DNA of 64,000 nt from Pseudomonas sp. MH9.2 (GCF_034353875.1 NZ_CP133784.1:4740501-4804500), one strand, 5' to 3'. Counted from the stretch's first letter, positions 20,320-30,289 are shown. A program made the numbers and translations. The notes: a model not told the origin generated them from the sequence alone.

Positions 20320-21399
20320 TTAGCCCTCATGGCCGTTAAAGAAGCTTTGGACATGCTCGGCACTGAGCGCCTGCACGGTGGGTGGGTTCCACTGTGGATT
20401 TTTATCTTTGTCGACAATCAGTGCGCGGACCCCTTCGATCAGGTCGCCGCGCTTGAACCACTGGCGATCGAGGTGCAGCTCCAGAGCGAAGCAGGCTTCA
20501 AGTGGTAAATGGCGACCTCGACGCAGCATTTCCAGGGTGACCGACATCGCCAGCGGCGAGCGACTTTCCATCAAGGCAGCCGTACTCATCGCCCAGTCGT
20601 GGCTGTTAGCCACGGTGACTTCACGCAGTTGTTCGATGATGCTCTGCACGTTCGGCTGGCTGAAGAAATGGTCGATGACCGGACGCAGTTTTTCCAGCGG
20701 GGCATCGGGCAATTGCTGCACGGCGTTTTTTGCCAGCAGGTTTTGTAAATCCTTCAGTGCGTTGTCATTCCACAGCAGGCTGTCCAGTTGCTGGTCCAAC
20801 TGCGGTAAAACTTCGCTGTTCAGGTACCAGTCGGCCAACCCGCAATACAGTGCGTCCGCCGCACGAATCTGTACGCCGGTGACGCCAAGGTAAACCCCCA
20901 GCTCGCCCTGTACCCGCGACAGGAAATAACTGCCGCCCACGTCCGGGAAGTAGCCGATGGCGACTTCCGGCATGGCCAGTCGGCTGCGTTCGGTGACCAC
21001 CCGCAACTCGGCGCCTTGAGCCAGGCCCATTCCGCCGCCAAGCACATAGCCATCCATCAGCGCCAACACGGGTTTACGGTAGCGGTGGATGGCCAGGTCT
21101 AGGGCGTACTCCTCGACGAAAAAGTCCAGATGCACAGTCAGGCCATTTTTGTGGCTGTCGTACAACGAACGGATATCGCCACCGGCGCAGAAGGCCTTGT
21201 CGCCGCTGCCGCGTAAGACCACGGCGTACACCTCATCGTCCTGAGCCCAGGCATCGAGCTGTTTTTGCAGGATGCGGACCATGTCCAGGGAGAGGGCATT
21301 CAAGCCAGCGGGGCGGTTGAGGGTCAAATGGCCGATATGGTTACGCACCGTGGCGAGTACAGCGTTGCCAGTTCCAACGGGTAATTCCTGGGCAGTCAT
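20320..21399 (-). CDS. Enoyl-CoA hydratase/isomerase family, 3-hydroxyisobutyryl-CoA hydrolase-like
   Basis: Crotonase-fold enzyme of 359 residues, longer than ordinary hydratases (~260) and matching the hydrolase subgroup. Oxyanion-hole and active-site blocks are KAFCAGGDIRSLYDSHKNG and GYVLGGGMGLAQGAELRVV, then MPEVAIGYFPDVGGSYFLSR with the hydrolase-type Glu/Asp. It would release 3-hydroxyisobutyrate from its CoA ester in valine degradation. It is the first gene of a two-gene unit with the acyl-CoA dehydrogenase. Confidence 0.88.
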   Translation of the reverse strand: MTAQELPVGTGNAVLATVRNHIGHLTLNRPAGLNALSLDMVRILQKQLDAWAQDDEVYAVVLRGSGDKAFCAGGDIRSLYDSHKNGLTVHLDFFVEEYALDLAIHRYRKPVLALMDGYVLGGGMGLAQGAELRVVTERSRLAMPEVAIGYFPDVGGSYFLSRVQGELGVYLGVTGVQIRAADALYCGLADWYLNSEVLPQLDQQLDSLLWNDNALKDLQNLLAKNAVQQLPDAPLEKLRPVIDHFFSQPNVQSIIEQLREVTVANSHDWAMSTAALMESRSPLAMSVTLEMLRRGRHLPLEACFALELHLDRQWFKRGDLIEGVRALIVDKDKNPQWNPPTVQALSAEHVQSFFNGHEG

Positions 21400-21555
21400 G
21401 GCTATCTCCCTGCTGCTTTATTGTTCTGCTTCTCATCTGGTGCGAGAAATGACCCACGGATGCTACCAGTGCAAATTTGCAAATGACAATCGAGAATACT
21501 GCAGTGCGGTTGGGCATTTTTGCATGGGCCAAAGAGAGGACATGCCAAATAGGCC

Positions 21556-23703
21556 TCAAGCCTTCAAACTGAACAGCGCCACTTGGGGGGCTTCGCTCAC
21601 CCAGAAAGCACTCACCGACCAGTTGGCGTCCGCCGCAAGCGCGGTGAATGATTCGATGCTGAACTTGTGTGAATTCTCGGTGTGCAGGCGTTCGCCAGCG
21701 TTGAAGTGGAACGTGTGTCCAGCGACCTTGACTACATGTTCGCGGCGGCTCACCAAATGCATTTCCATGCGCTCCTCGGTTTCGTTCCACAGCGCCAGAT
21801 GGTCGAAGGCCTCGACGTTGAAGTCGCCGTCGAGTTCGCGGTTGATACGGGTCAACAGATTCTTGTTGAAACGCGCGGTGACACCGTCGGCATCGTCGTA
21901 AGCGGCCACCAGAATGTCGGCCTCTTTGAGCAGATCCACTCCAACGATGAAATGTGCCTGATCGCCCAACAAGGTCCGGGCTGAACGCAGAAACTTCACG
22001 GCTTGATCGTGAGTGAAGTTACCAATGGTCGAGCCGGGGAAAAATCCCACACAGGTGTGCCCGGCTACCTCGGTCGGCAATTGCAGGGCGCGGCTGAAAT
22101 CGTCAATCTGAGGCACGATGTTCAAGTGCGGGTAGCGTTTCCTCAGTCGTACGGCGGCCTTCTTTAATGCGTTGGCGCTGATGTCGATCGGTACATACAG
22201 CGCAAGCTGCGGCGCTGCATCGAGCAACAGACGGGTTTTTTCGCAGGCGCCACTGCCGAACTCCACCAGCGCTGCACCGTCTGGAATGGTACTGGCAAGC
22301 TGTTGGGCCACGTGAGTCAACAGGGCGGTTTCAGCGCGGGTCGGGTAGTACTCGGCGGTCTCGCAAATGGCCTCGAACAGCTCGGAGCCAGCAGCGTCAT
22401 AGAAATACTTGGGCGACAGACTTTTCACCGACGCCGACAACCCGGCAATCACGTCGCGGGCGAACTCGCTGTCGTGGCTGTTCACTGCGCCAGGCTGGCG
22501 GGCATCACGGGCCAGGCGCAGGCCGGAAAACATCCAGCGCTTTTCCGGGTGGAAAAAGTTGCGGTAGGTCGTGCGGGTGTGGCCAGGGGCGGTGACACTG
22601 GCCCCGCCGCGAAGGACCATCAGGTTGATCATGAATTTGCCGTTGTACTCGCCCACCGCGCCAGCAGCCGGACGAAACCCCGGGTAGGCGCTGTAGGCAC
22701 TTTGCGTCCATTGCCAGGCGACGTCATCCACCTGCTCCAGCAGTCCGGCCTCTGCGGCAGCTTCCCATTCGGCCTCTGTTGGCAGTCGCGCATCAGCCCA
22801 GTGGGCAAAGGCGGCCGCTTCGTAATAGCTGATGTTGATCACTGGCGCTGTCGGGTCAATGGCTTCCAGCCCGCGCAAGGTCAGCTGGCGCCAGCCGGGC
22901 GCGTCGTATTGCCAATAAAGTGGGGCATTCCAGCCATGTTCCTGGACCGCGGCCCAGCCGTCCGATAGCCATAGCCCGGCTTGGGTATAGCCACCGTCCG
23001 CCATGAACGCCAGCCATTCGCCGTTGGTCACCAGGCGGTCGCTGATTTCGAACGGTTGCAGGTAGGTGGTGTGTCGGGGGCCTTCATTGTCAAAGGCAAA
23101 GCCTTGGCCCTTGTGGCCGATTTCCGTCAGTCCCCCCTTGAGCGGCTTGAACCGGCCGCGCCGCCCGGGAAGGTCTTTGGGCCAACGTGGGTCATAGGCC
23201 GGCTTGAGCGAGGAGGTGCTGAACAGGTGCAAGATGTCCATCAGCAACAACTCTTGATGTTGTTCCTCATGGGCCAGACCCAGCTCAAGCAAATCGGCAG
23301 TGGCCGTGGTTATGTCTGCCTCAAGCAGCGTGCGCATGTGTTCGTCCACATGCTTGCGGTAGTCCAGTACTCTGTCCACGCTCGGACGTGTCATCAGCCC
23401 GCGCTGCGGTCGGGGATGACGCGGGCCGACGGCTTCGTAATACGAGTTGAACAGGTAACCGAATGCCGGATCGAAAGGGCGGTAGTCGACAACGTTCTCG
23501 GCCAGCAGAAACGTTTCAAAGAACCACGTGGTATGCGCCATGTGCCATTTTGTCGGGCTTGCGTCAGGCATTGACTGAACGACCATGTCCTCGGCACTCA
23601 GTGGTGCGATCAGGTTCTCGGTCCTGCGTCGAATAGACAGATAGCGCTTGAGACGTGCGTTACCGGTGGGAATATTACGTCGCTCGCTTGAGGTGCTGAT
23701 CAT
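21556..23703 (-). CDS. egtB-egtD: Fused ergothioneine biosynthesis protein EgtB-EgtD
   Basis: One 715-residue frame joins two enzymes that are normally separate. Residues ~20-400 are EgtB, the iron-dependent sulfoxide synthase. It has WHMAH with His57, the iron motif HEEQHQE (145-151), and the sulfatase-modifying-factor fold ending RNFFHPEKRWMFSGLRLARD. Residues ~413-715 are EgtD, the histidine N-alpha-trimethyltransferase, with SPKYFYDAAGSELFEAI and SAM motif VEFGSGACEKT (480-490). The linker is only ~12 residues. I chose ATG 23703 because GAGAGGA lies 5 bases upstream; ATG 23727 is less likely. No egtC or egtE homologue is adjacent. The product would be hercynine and its sulfoxide conjugate, precursors of ergothioneine. 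Confidence 0.88.
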   Translation of the reverse strand: MISTSSERRNIPTGNARLKRYLSIRRRTENLIAPLSAEDMVVQSMPDASPTKWHMAHTTWFFETFLLAENVVDYRPFDPAFGYLFNSYYEAVGPRHPRPQRGLMTRPSVDRVLDYRKHVDEHMRTLLEADITTATADLLELGLAHEEQHQELLLMDILHLFSTSSLKPAYDPRWPKDLPGRRGRFKPLKGGLTEIGHKGQGFAFDNEGPRHTTYLQPFEISDRLVTNGEWLAFMADGGYTQAGLWLSDGWAAVQEHGWNAPLYWQYDAPGWRQLTLRGLEAIDPTAPVINISYYEAAAFAHWADARLPTEAEWEAAAEAGLLEQVDDVAWQWTQSAYSAYPGFRPAAGAVGEYNGKFMINLMVLRGGASVTAPGHTRTTYRNFFHPEKRWMFSGLRLARDARQPGAVNSHDSEFARDVIAGLSASVKSLSPKYFYDAAGSELFEAICETAEYYPTRAETALLTHVAQQLASTIPDGAALVEFGSGACEKTRLLLDAAPQLALYVPIDISANALKKAAVRLRKRYPHLNIVPQIDDFSRALQLPTEVAGHTCVGFFPGSTIGNFTHDQAVKFLRSARTLLGDQAHFIVGVDLLKEADILVAAYDDADGVTARFNKNLLTRINRELDGDFNVEAFDHLALWNETEERMEMHLVSRREHVVKVAGHTFHFNAGERLHTENSHKFSIESFTALAADANWSVSAFWVSEAPQVALFSLKA

Positions 23704-24031
23704 CAGGTCCTCTCTTCGGCAGTTCAATGGCTGGTACGTTGTTCAGCCCTGTACACCTTAGGCTTTGAAGGTCACCCTGACAGGGGTAATAACTGTGATG
23801 TGCAGTGCGCGCGTAATGTTCAAACCGAATGTCGGATCGCGGAATATAAAAGGCTGCCGGGTATTCCTGTCCGCTTGAAATCAGCGAGTCCAAGGCTCGT
23901 TTCAATCGGTTTCACCCAACGCTGGCAAGAACTCCTGTCCTACGGTTTACTACGCCTTGACCGCGCGCTTTACTGATCTGGACTCGCTCGGTTCATGAAC
24001 ATTTGAGGAGATACTCCATCAGGTCCACTCG
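23704..24031. other. Divergent intergenic region, 328 bases
   Basis: Holds the promoters of the egtB-egtD gene (minus) and the MFS/HlyD pair (plus). I see no further gene or clear operator. Confidence 0.5.
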
Positions 24032-25699
24032 ATGAACGAGTACACCCCTCGCCATTGGGCGCCCCACGAGCGCCCGGTACTGCCTGGCTCCCCGTCCACG
24101 CCGTTGCACTCGACGGGCAAACGTTGGGCGTTTGCAATCGTCGGTGTGATCGTTGCGTTGACCGGCGGTCTGGGTAATGCACTGGTGGTTGCCAATCTAC
24201 CGTACCTGCAAGGCGCTCTGGGTGCGACGACTGCGGAAATTGCCTGGCTGCCCGCCGCGTATGTCATGACCAACGTGTCGATGAACCTGCTGTTGGTGAA
24301 GTTTCGCCAGCAGTTTGGCTTGCGTGCATTCACTGAAGTATTTTTGGTGTTGTATGCGCTGGTGACGTTCGCGCACCTGTTCGTCAACGACCTGGGGTCG
24401 GCGGTGGCCGTGCGTGCGGCCCACGGTATGGTCGGCGCGGCACTCAGTTCGTTGGGGCTGTACTACATGATCCAGGCCTTCCCGCAGAAATGGCGAATGA
24501 AGGCGCTGGTCCTTGGCCTGGGCACTTCGCAGCTGGCGATTCCTCTGGCGCGACTGGTGTCCGAAGACCTGTTGCAAATCGCCGAATGGCGCGGCCTTTA
24601 TCTCTTTGAACTGGGCATGGCGTTGCTCTCGCTGGGCTGCGTGCTCCTGCTGAAACTGCCCCCGGGCGACCGGTTCAAGGCGTTTGAAACACTCGACTTT
24701 CTCACCTTCGGCCTGCTCGCCAGCGGCTTTGCCTTATTGTGCGCCGTGCTGTCGTTGGGACGGATTGACTGGTGGCTTGAGGCGCCATGGATCGGTATCG
24801 CCTCGGCTGCATCGATCGCCCTGGTCTTTGCTGGCTTGGCGATCGAACATAACCGCACCAACCCCTTGCTGATCACTCGCTGGCTGGGCAGCGGCCGAAT
24901 CCTTCGTCTGGGTTTGGCCGTGATGTTGATTCGTATCGTGTTGTCGGAACAGTCCATCGGCGCGGTGGGCTTTTTGCAAGTGTTGAACATGAGCAGCCAG
25001 CAGATGCACAGCCTGTATCTGGTGATGTTGCTGGGCAGCGTGGTGGGGCTGGCGGCCAGTGCGCTGACCATCGATCCGCAGCACCTGTTCAAACCGGTGA
25101 TCATTTCGCTGGCGACAATGGCCGTGGGTGCCTGGATGGACAGCAGCTCGACCAATCTGACCCGGCCCGAGAACATGTACCTGAGCCAGTTTCTGCTGGC
25201 CTTCGGGGGTACCTTTTTCCTCGGTCCGACCCTGGTACAGGGGATGAGCGGGGTGATTGGCAACCCGCGTAATCTGGTGAGCTTTTCGGTGTTGTTCGGT
25301 ATCACCCAAAGCCTTGGCGGGCTGATCGGGTCGGCGGCGTTGGGCACGCTGCAGGTTGTGCGCGAGAAATTTCACTCCAGTCACATCGTCGAACACCTGA
25401 CGTTGATCAATGCCCAGGTGCAATCGAGCCTGCAAATCGCCAGTGGCAGTTATGCCTCCGCCATTGCCGACCCGTCGCTGCGTACCAACCAGGGGATTCG
25501 CACCCTTGCAGCGGCGGCGACCCGAGAGGCAAATGTTCTCGCCTACAACGATGTATTCATGATGATCGCGCTGATCGCGGTGCTGACCCTTATCTGGATT
25601 TTCCTGCGCAGTCTCTGGCTGAAGATGACCACCGAAAAAATTGCTCCTGCCCCGACAACGACGTCCTCCGACCCCTCCAGTGGCGCTGAACTTTCATGA
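24032..25699 (+). CDS. MFS multidrug transporter, DHA2 (14-TM) family, EmrB-like
   Basis: A 555-residue inner-membrane proton antiporter. It has about 14 hydrophobic segments, starting at AFAIVGVIVALTGGLGNALV, with the typical early motif EIAWLPAAYVMTNVSMNLL. A long periplasmic loop (about residues 440-500) lies before the last helix. The C-terminal tail is Thr/Ser/Pro-rich. It overlaps the HlyD gene by 4 bases, so the two form an EmrAB-like tripartite exporter. No outer-membrane factor is encoded beside them. Substrate unknown. Confidence 0.88.
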   Translation: MNEYTPRHWAPHERPVLPGSPSTPLHSTGKRWAFAIVGVIVALTGGLGNALVVANLPYLQGALGATTAEIAWLPAAYVMTNVSMNLLLVKFRQQFGLRAFTEVFLVLYALVTFAHLFVNDLGSAVAVRAAHGMVGAALSSLGLYYMIQAFPQKWRMKALVLGLGTSQLAIPLARLVSEDLLQIAEWRGLYLFELGMALLSLGCVLLLKLPPGDRFKAFETLDFLTFGLLASGFALLCAVLSLGRIDWWLEAPWIGIASAASIALVFAGLAIEHNRTNPLLITRWLGSGRILRLGLAVMLIRIVLSEQSIGAVGFLQVLNMSSQQMHSLYLVMLLGSVVGLAASALTIDPQHLFKPVIISLATMAVGAWMDSSSTNLTRPENMYLSQFLLAFGGTFFLGPTLVQGMSGVIGNPRNLVSFSVLFGITQSLGGLIGSAALGTLQVVREKFHSSHIVEHLTLINAQVQSSLQIASGSYASAIADPSLRTNQGIRTLAAAATREANVLAYNDVFMMIALIAVLTLIWIFLRSLWLKMTTEKIAPAPTTTSSDPSSGAELS

Positions 25700-26892
25700 C
25701 TGAGCCCAATACTCCGGCAAACGCCACACCAGCGGCCTCTTCAGGCCCACCGCCGGCGCCCGTCACGGAACCGCCGAGTACTCAGCCGCGTCCGTTGCGG
25801 GTACGGATTTTCTCTTCATTGATATTTGGCTCGATTGCGCTCATCGGCATATTGATCGTGCTTTACGCCTGGCAACTACCGCCGTTCAGCAGTGCCATCG
25901 AGAGTACGGAAAACGCGTTGGTCAGGGGGCAGGTGACGATCATCGGGCCTCAGCTCAGCGGGTATGTGTATGAGGTGCCCGTGCAGGACTTCCAGTTCGT
26001 CAAGGCCGGCGATGTGTTGGTGCGTCTCGATGATCGGATCTACAAGCAGCACCTGGATCAGGCGCTGGCCCAACTGGCGGTGCAGAAAGCGGCGCTGGCC
26101 AACAACCTGCAGCAGCGTCGCAGTGCCGAAGCGACCATCCTCCTGCGAAAGGCCGCGCTGGCCAACACTATTGCCCAGGGCCGCAAGACCGCCGCTGATT
26201 TGCGCCGTAACGAGGATTTGGTCGCCGATGGCTCAGTGTCCAGGCGCGACCTGGACCTGAGCCGCGCAGACAATGCCCAAGCTGTCGCCGCCGTCGCCGA
26301 GGCGCAAGCTTCGCTGGAGATTTCCCGCCAGGATCTGCAAACCGTGATCGTCAATCGTGGCTCGCTGGAAGCGTCGGTGGCCAATGCCGAGGCCGCCATC
26401 GAACTGGCGCGTATCGACCTGTCCAACACGCGGGTTACAGCCCCGCGTGATGGTCAGTTGGGGCAGATCGGCGTGCGGTTGGGCGCTTACGTCAATTCGG
26501 GGGCGCAACTGATGGCGCTGGTGCCGGATCGGCTGTGGATCATCGCCAATATGAAAGAAACCCAGATGGCCAACGTACGTCTCGGTCAGCCGGTAACCTT
26601 CAGCGTCGACGCCCTCGACCATCAGAAGATGCAGGGCAGGGTACAGCGAATCTCGCCCGCCGCTGGCTCGGAGTTCAGCCTGCTACCCGCGGACAATGCC
26701 ACGGGGAACTTCGTCAAGATTGCCCAGCGGATACCGGTGCGGATCGTCGTTGACCCCGATCAACCCCAGGCCAAACGCTTGCGACCGGGGATGTCAGTGG
26801 TGGTGAGCATCGACACCCGCCAGAGCGGCGAAGTACCGCCTGATCAGGTTGATGACGATTCAGCCCCGGAACGAGCCGATCAACGCCGCTGA
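25696..26892 (+). CDS. HlyD-family membrane fusion protein, EmrA-like
   Basis: Periplasmic adaptor of 398 residues linking the MFS pump to an outer-membrane channel. A Pro-rich cytoplasmic N-terminus (~35 residues) precedes one membrane helix (IFGSIALIGILIVLYAW). The biotinyl-lipoyl half-motif VTIIGPQLSGYVYEVPVQDF follows, then a coiled-coil hairpin rich in Ala/Gln/Leu (about residues 110-225). The returning half-motif is TRVTAPRDGQLGQIGVRLGAYV. Translation is coupled to the pump gene by a 4-base overlap. Confidence 0.9.
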   Translation: MTEPNTPANATPAASSGPPPAPVTEPPSTQPRPLRVRIFSSLIFGSIALIGILIVLYAWQLPPFSSAIESTENALVRGQVTIIGPQLSGYVYEVPVQDFQFVKAGDVLVRLDDRIYKQHLDQALAQLAVQKAALANNLQQRRSAEATILLRKAALANTIAQGRKTAADLRRNEDLVADGSVSRRDLDLSRADNAQAVAAVAEAQASLEISRQDLQTVIVNRGSLEASVANAEAAIELARIDLSNTRVTAPRDGQLGQIGVRLGAYVNSGAQLMALVPDRLWIIANMKETQMANVRLGQPVTFSVDALDHQKMQGRVQRISPAAGSEFSLLPADNATGNFVKIAQRIPVRIVVDPDQPQAKRLRPGMSVVVSIDTRQSGEVPPDQVDDDSAPERADQRR

Positions 26893-26937
26893 GTGAACGG
26901 CTCTTGGCGCGAGCCGTGCACTGAATGCTTGCGCGCT

Positions 26938-27957
26938 TCAGTAGTCGTCGCGTTTGCGAAAGGCCCAGCGACCCGCGAGCAGGGTGAACGTTGCGACCAA
27001 CGCCACCAGTACCCAAAAGCCTTCGGGGTCAGTGGCCAGTGGAATGCCGCCGACGTTCATCCCGAAGAAGCCGGCGATGATATTGATCGGCAGCGCCAGC
27101 ACGGTGACCACGGTCAAGGTGAACAGGGTGCGGCTGCTCTGCTCGTTGAGCTTGGCGGCGATTTCTTCCTGCAGCAGCTTGATCCTCTCGCCCAGTGCGG
27201 TGAGGTCGCTGATCACCAGTGCGGATTCATCGGTGGATTTACGCAGCTCTTGCACGTCTTCTTTCTGGAACCAGGCCGGTGGGCGGTTGAGCAGGCGCAA
27301 CAGGGACCGGGGTTCCAGGGCCAATAGCCGATGCAGGCGCACCAGCACCCGGCGCATGGCACCCAGGTCTGCGCGGTTATCGCTCAGGCGTGAAGACAAC
27401 AGTTGGTCTTCGATTTGATCGACGCTGACCGTGGTTTTCCTCACAATCTGTTCGAGGACTTCGCCTTGATCGCGCAGCAAATGCACGAGAAGCTCCAGCG
27501 GCGAGCGGAAAAACTCCCCGCGTTTTACCGAGTGACGCAGCCTGTCTACCGAATGCAGAGGCTGCAAGCGGACGCTGATCATCATGTGGCTGCGGGTGCA
27601 GACCCACAAGGTAGAGATGTCTGAAGACACCATGCCGAAGTTGAACACCACATCGTTGACCACTGCCAGTAGCGACGAGTCGATGTGTTCGATGCGTGTC
27701 GAGCGCGACCCTTCATGCAGGGCTTCGAAAAACTCTTCCGGTAGCTCCAGATGCGATTTCATCCAGCGTTGGCAGCCTGCATGGGCCAGGTTCAGGTGCA
27801 GCCAGATGAATTCTTCGGGGTCGCCCGGAGTGTGCAGGCACTCCAGGGCGGCGGCCGAATCGATTTCCCGGCCCCGCTCACCGGGGAGGAAACGAAACCC
27901 ATAGATCAAGCCGAACAAGTCTGAATCCTGATGATCGTGCACGATGCTGTTGTTCAT
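26938..27957 (-). CDS. zntB: CorA-family zinc transporter ZntB
   Basis: A 339-residue inner-membrane transporter of the CorA/MRS2 superfamily. The large cytoplasmic N-terminal domain (residues 1-~270) starts after YGFRFLPGERG. Two C-terminal membrane helices follow; the first ends in the signature GMN in IIAGFFGMNVGGIPLA. The cytoplasmic tail is short and basic (FRKRDDY). The ZntB group moves Zn2+; the direction is debated in the literature. It converges with the HlyD gene, with 45 bases between the stops. Confidence 0.9.
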   Translation of the reverse strand: MNNSIVHDHQDSDLFGLIYGFRFLPGERGREIDSAAALECLHTPGDPEEFIWLHLNLAHAGCQRWMKSHLELPEEFFEALHEGSRSTRIEHIDSSLLAVVNDVVFNFGMVSSDISTLWVCTRSHMMISVRLQPLHSVDRLRHSVKRGEFFRSPLELLVHLLRDQGEVLEQIVRKTTVSVDQIEDQLLSSRLSDNRADLGAMRRVLVRLHRLLALEPRSLLRLLNRPPAWFQKEDVQELRKSTDESALVISDLTALGERIKLLQEEIAAKLNEQSSRTLFTLTVVTVLALPINIIAGFFGMNVGGIPLATDPEGFWVLVALVATFTLLAGRWAFRKRDDY

Positions 27958-28058
27958 GGATGCTCGCTGACCTGAATACGCCTGTCAGGGACGCAGGATT
28001 GCTAAAACCGCATCATGGCAATCTGTTTTGACAGTTTTGTTACAGTTCAATCGGTGTC

Positions 28059-29678
28059 TCAGGCACTCAGCCGTGCTGTCACCTCATTCAACTGACCCGA
28101 CACGCTGTGCAGGTTACGGCTGGCCGTTTCGGTGCGTTTTACATTGTCCTGATTGGCGCTGGCGATTTGGGTAATCTCTACCAGATTGCGCGAGATATCT
28201 TCGGCGACCGAGGTTTGCTCTTCGGCCGCCGTGGCGATCTGTCGGTTCATGTCGCGGATCGCCTCGACCGCTTCGGTGATGCGATGCAGCATATGGCCTG
28301 CTTCGGTGACCTGCTCGACGCTTTCTTCGCTGCGAGACTGGCCACCCTCAATCGCTTTCACTGCGTCGAGGGCGCCAGTCTGTACGGTGTGGATGATTTG
28401 ATTGATTTCGGCAGTTGAGGCCGCGGTGCGCTGTGCCAGGCTGCGGACTTCATCGGCGACAACGGCAAACCCGCGTCCTGCATCGCCGGCGCGCGCCGCT
28501 TCAATGGCCGCGTTCAGGGCTAACAGGTTGGTCTGCTCGGCGATACCGCGAATGACTTCGAGTACTTTACCAATTCTTCCGCTGTCGGTTTCCAACTGAC
28601 GGATGACCGAGGCTGTATTGGATATCTCGCCACGCATGTGAGTAATCGCGGCAATGGTTGTCTGCATGACCTGTTCGCCTTGCTGGGCGCTGTGGTCGGC
28701 GGCGTCTGCCGCAGTGGCGGCCTGCTCTGCGTGTCGAGCCACTTCTTGCGCGGTGGCGGACATTTCGTTCATGGCCGTGGCGACCTGATCGGTGCGCTCG
28801 AACTGCTCGTTGGTGCCCTGAGCGATCAGTTGTGCAATCGCATTCAACTCACTGCTGGCGCTATCCAGGTCCGTAGCGCTGACCTTCAAACGGTTGAAGG
28901 TCTCTGCCAGAAAGTCTCGAAGCGTGTTGGCGGCCACGGCCAGACGGCCTAGCTCATCCTGACGCTCGGTGCTGACGCGGTCACCGAATTTACCTTGGCT
29001 GAGCTGGGCGACGTATTCGATCAATCGTCGAACTGGATCGATCAGATTGCGATTGACCAGCCACAGGCTCAGCAGTCCGATCAACAGCCCGGACACCAGC
29101 ATCACCGCAATACCCAGGAGAATTGTTTGGTTTGCGTCTGCGCTGATGTGCTCGGATTGTTGGCTGCCCTGCTCGCGTAATTGGGCGACCAGCTCACTCA
29201 TTTGTTCACTGGCGGGCCGATCCATGCCTTTGACTGCCGTATCACCTACAACAGGGTCGCCGTTAGAGGCTATAAATGCATCGCGGCCTTTCTGGTACGC
29301 GGTGCCCAGCACTTGATGGGCTTCGCGCAGTTTCTCGATCCGGGTTTTCAACTCGGGGGGCGTCTGGTTGGCGAGGCGCCCAAGGATGTCTTGCACCTCA
29401 CGTTGGCGCTCCTCGAATTGTCCCCAGTATTTATTCAGCTCTGCCGGTTCCTTGCCACGCAGCAGGACGTTCTTCCATTCCTGTACCTGAATTTTGAATT
29501 GGAGGTTGGCCTCATCGATCAGTTGGGATGTGTGCAACGGCCCGTCGATCAGGCCTTTGTAGTTCTGCACGCTATTGGAGAGGAAATGAAAACAGGCCAG
29601 CGCGATCAGCAGGATCGCCAACAGGCTGCCACCGAGCAACGCCAGAATCTGGGCTCTCAGCGATTTTTGCAAGAACAT
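28059..29678 (-). CDS. Methyl-accepting chemotaxis protein
   Basis: A 539-residue chemoreceptor. TM1 lies at residues ~8-32 (ILALLGGSLLAILLIALACF). A periplasmic, mostly helical sensor of ~170 residues follows. TM2 is TILLGIAVMLVSGLLIGLLS. After a HAMP domain, the signalling hairpin tip is [20 protein letters not shown]. The start is ATG 29678 (MFLQKSLRAQ); reading further upstream adds 76 codons without protein-like sequence. The ligand is unknown; the sensor looks like a four-helix-bundle type. Confidence 0.9.
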   Translation of the reverse strand: MFLQKSLRAQILALLGGSLLAILLIALACFHFLSNSVQNYKGLIDGPLHTSQLIDEANLQFKIQVQEWKNVLLRGKEPAELNKYWGQFEERQREVQDILGRLANQTPPELKTRIEKLREAHQVLGTAYQKGRDAFIASNGDPVVGDTAVKGMDRPASEQMSELVAQLREQGSQQSEHISADANQTILLGIAVMLVSGLLIGLLSLWLVNRNLIDPVRRLIEYVAQLSQGKFGDRVSTERQDELGRLAVAANTLRDFLAETFNRLKVSATDLDSASSELNAIAQLIAQGTNEQFERTDQVATAMNEMSATAQEVARHAEQAATAADAADHSAQQGEQVMQTTIAAITHMRGEISNTASVIRQLETDSGRIGKVLEVIRGIAEQTNLLALNAAIEAARAGDAGRGFAVVADEVRSLAQRTAASTAEINQIIHTVQTGALDAVKAIEGGQSRSEESVEQVTEAGHMLHRITEAVEAIRDMNRQIATAAEEQTSVAEDISRNLVEITQIASANQDNVKRTETASRNLHSVSGQLNEVTARLSA

Positions 29679-30023
29679 GGGGGGTCTCTCATGGCCAAGA
29701 AGAAGGCATTCCACGTGGGAACGGGTGCGGCAAAGACATCCCTGTTCTTCAAGGCCGGGATTGCCCCGAACTTGAAGGTCGTACCTAGAGGTCGGCGGAC
29801 GCCGGGGTTTCTTGAGCAATGCGGTTTTTCGTTCGGATGAACAGTACGCTGCGGCCAATCTCTTTCCGCCCCCGGTACGACTTTTCAAGAAAATTCGCAG
29901 CGGCAATAACTATCCTGAACCTCGCACGCCCTCCAGACCGCCAACGGAAGGCCATATTTTTCCTTCTTGTGGCGAATAAAATCTTCGTTTAAGCGATTGA
30001 TCAGCGCGGCGTGTTTACCCTGC

Positions 30024-30167
30024 TAGGGAAGGTCTGAAGTAGGCCCTTCTTTTTGCCGGAAAATCGGGCGTCAAGCGCTCAGAAATAAAGTAATTCACTG
30101 AAATATCGGAAATACCGGCTTTTTTAGATGAACCATATTTGGAAACCTTTTTCAGAGTTTCCCTAAC
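30024..30167. mobile_element. MITE-like element or IS-end remnant with terminal inverted repeats
   Basis: The left end TAGGGAAGGTCTGAAGTAGG (30024-30043) and the reverse complement of the right end TAGGGAAACTCTGAAAAAGG (plus-strand 30146-30165) match at 16 of 20 positions, facing inward ~140 bases apart. The interior has no ORF. TA dinucleotides at both outer edges could be a target duplication. A small hairpin (GAAGG...CCTTC then TTTTT, 30028-30054) lies at the left end. The family is not identified. Confidence 0.5.
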
Positions 30168-30289
30168 TCAAGCTTCCACCGGACGGGTCGCTGGCCGCGG
30201 TAGATCAGATCACGGAATTCGGAATGCTCGAAAGCATTCATAAATATGACTATAAAAAGATAAGAAAGTATTCGAAAAGAGAATAGATC

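Noticed and set aside
26893..26937. ACGGCTC/GAGCCGT hairpin between hlyD and zntB as terminator
   Set aside because: Stem of 7 bases without a T run on either strand; too weak to call.
29691..29840. A 49-codon plus-strand ORF (MAKKKAFHVGTGAAK...) opposite the chemoreceptor leader
   Set aside because: No recognisable family and no good Shine-Dalgarno (GGGGGG then TCTCTC before the ATG). It overlaps the leader of a real gene on the other strand.
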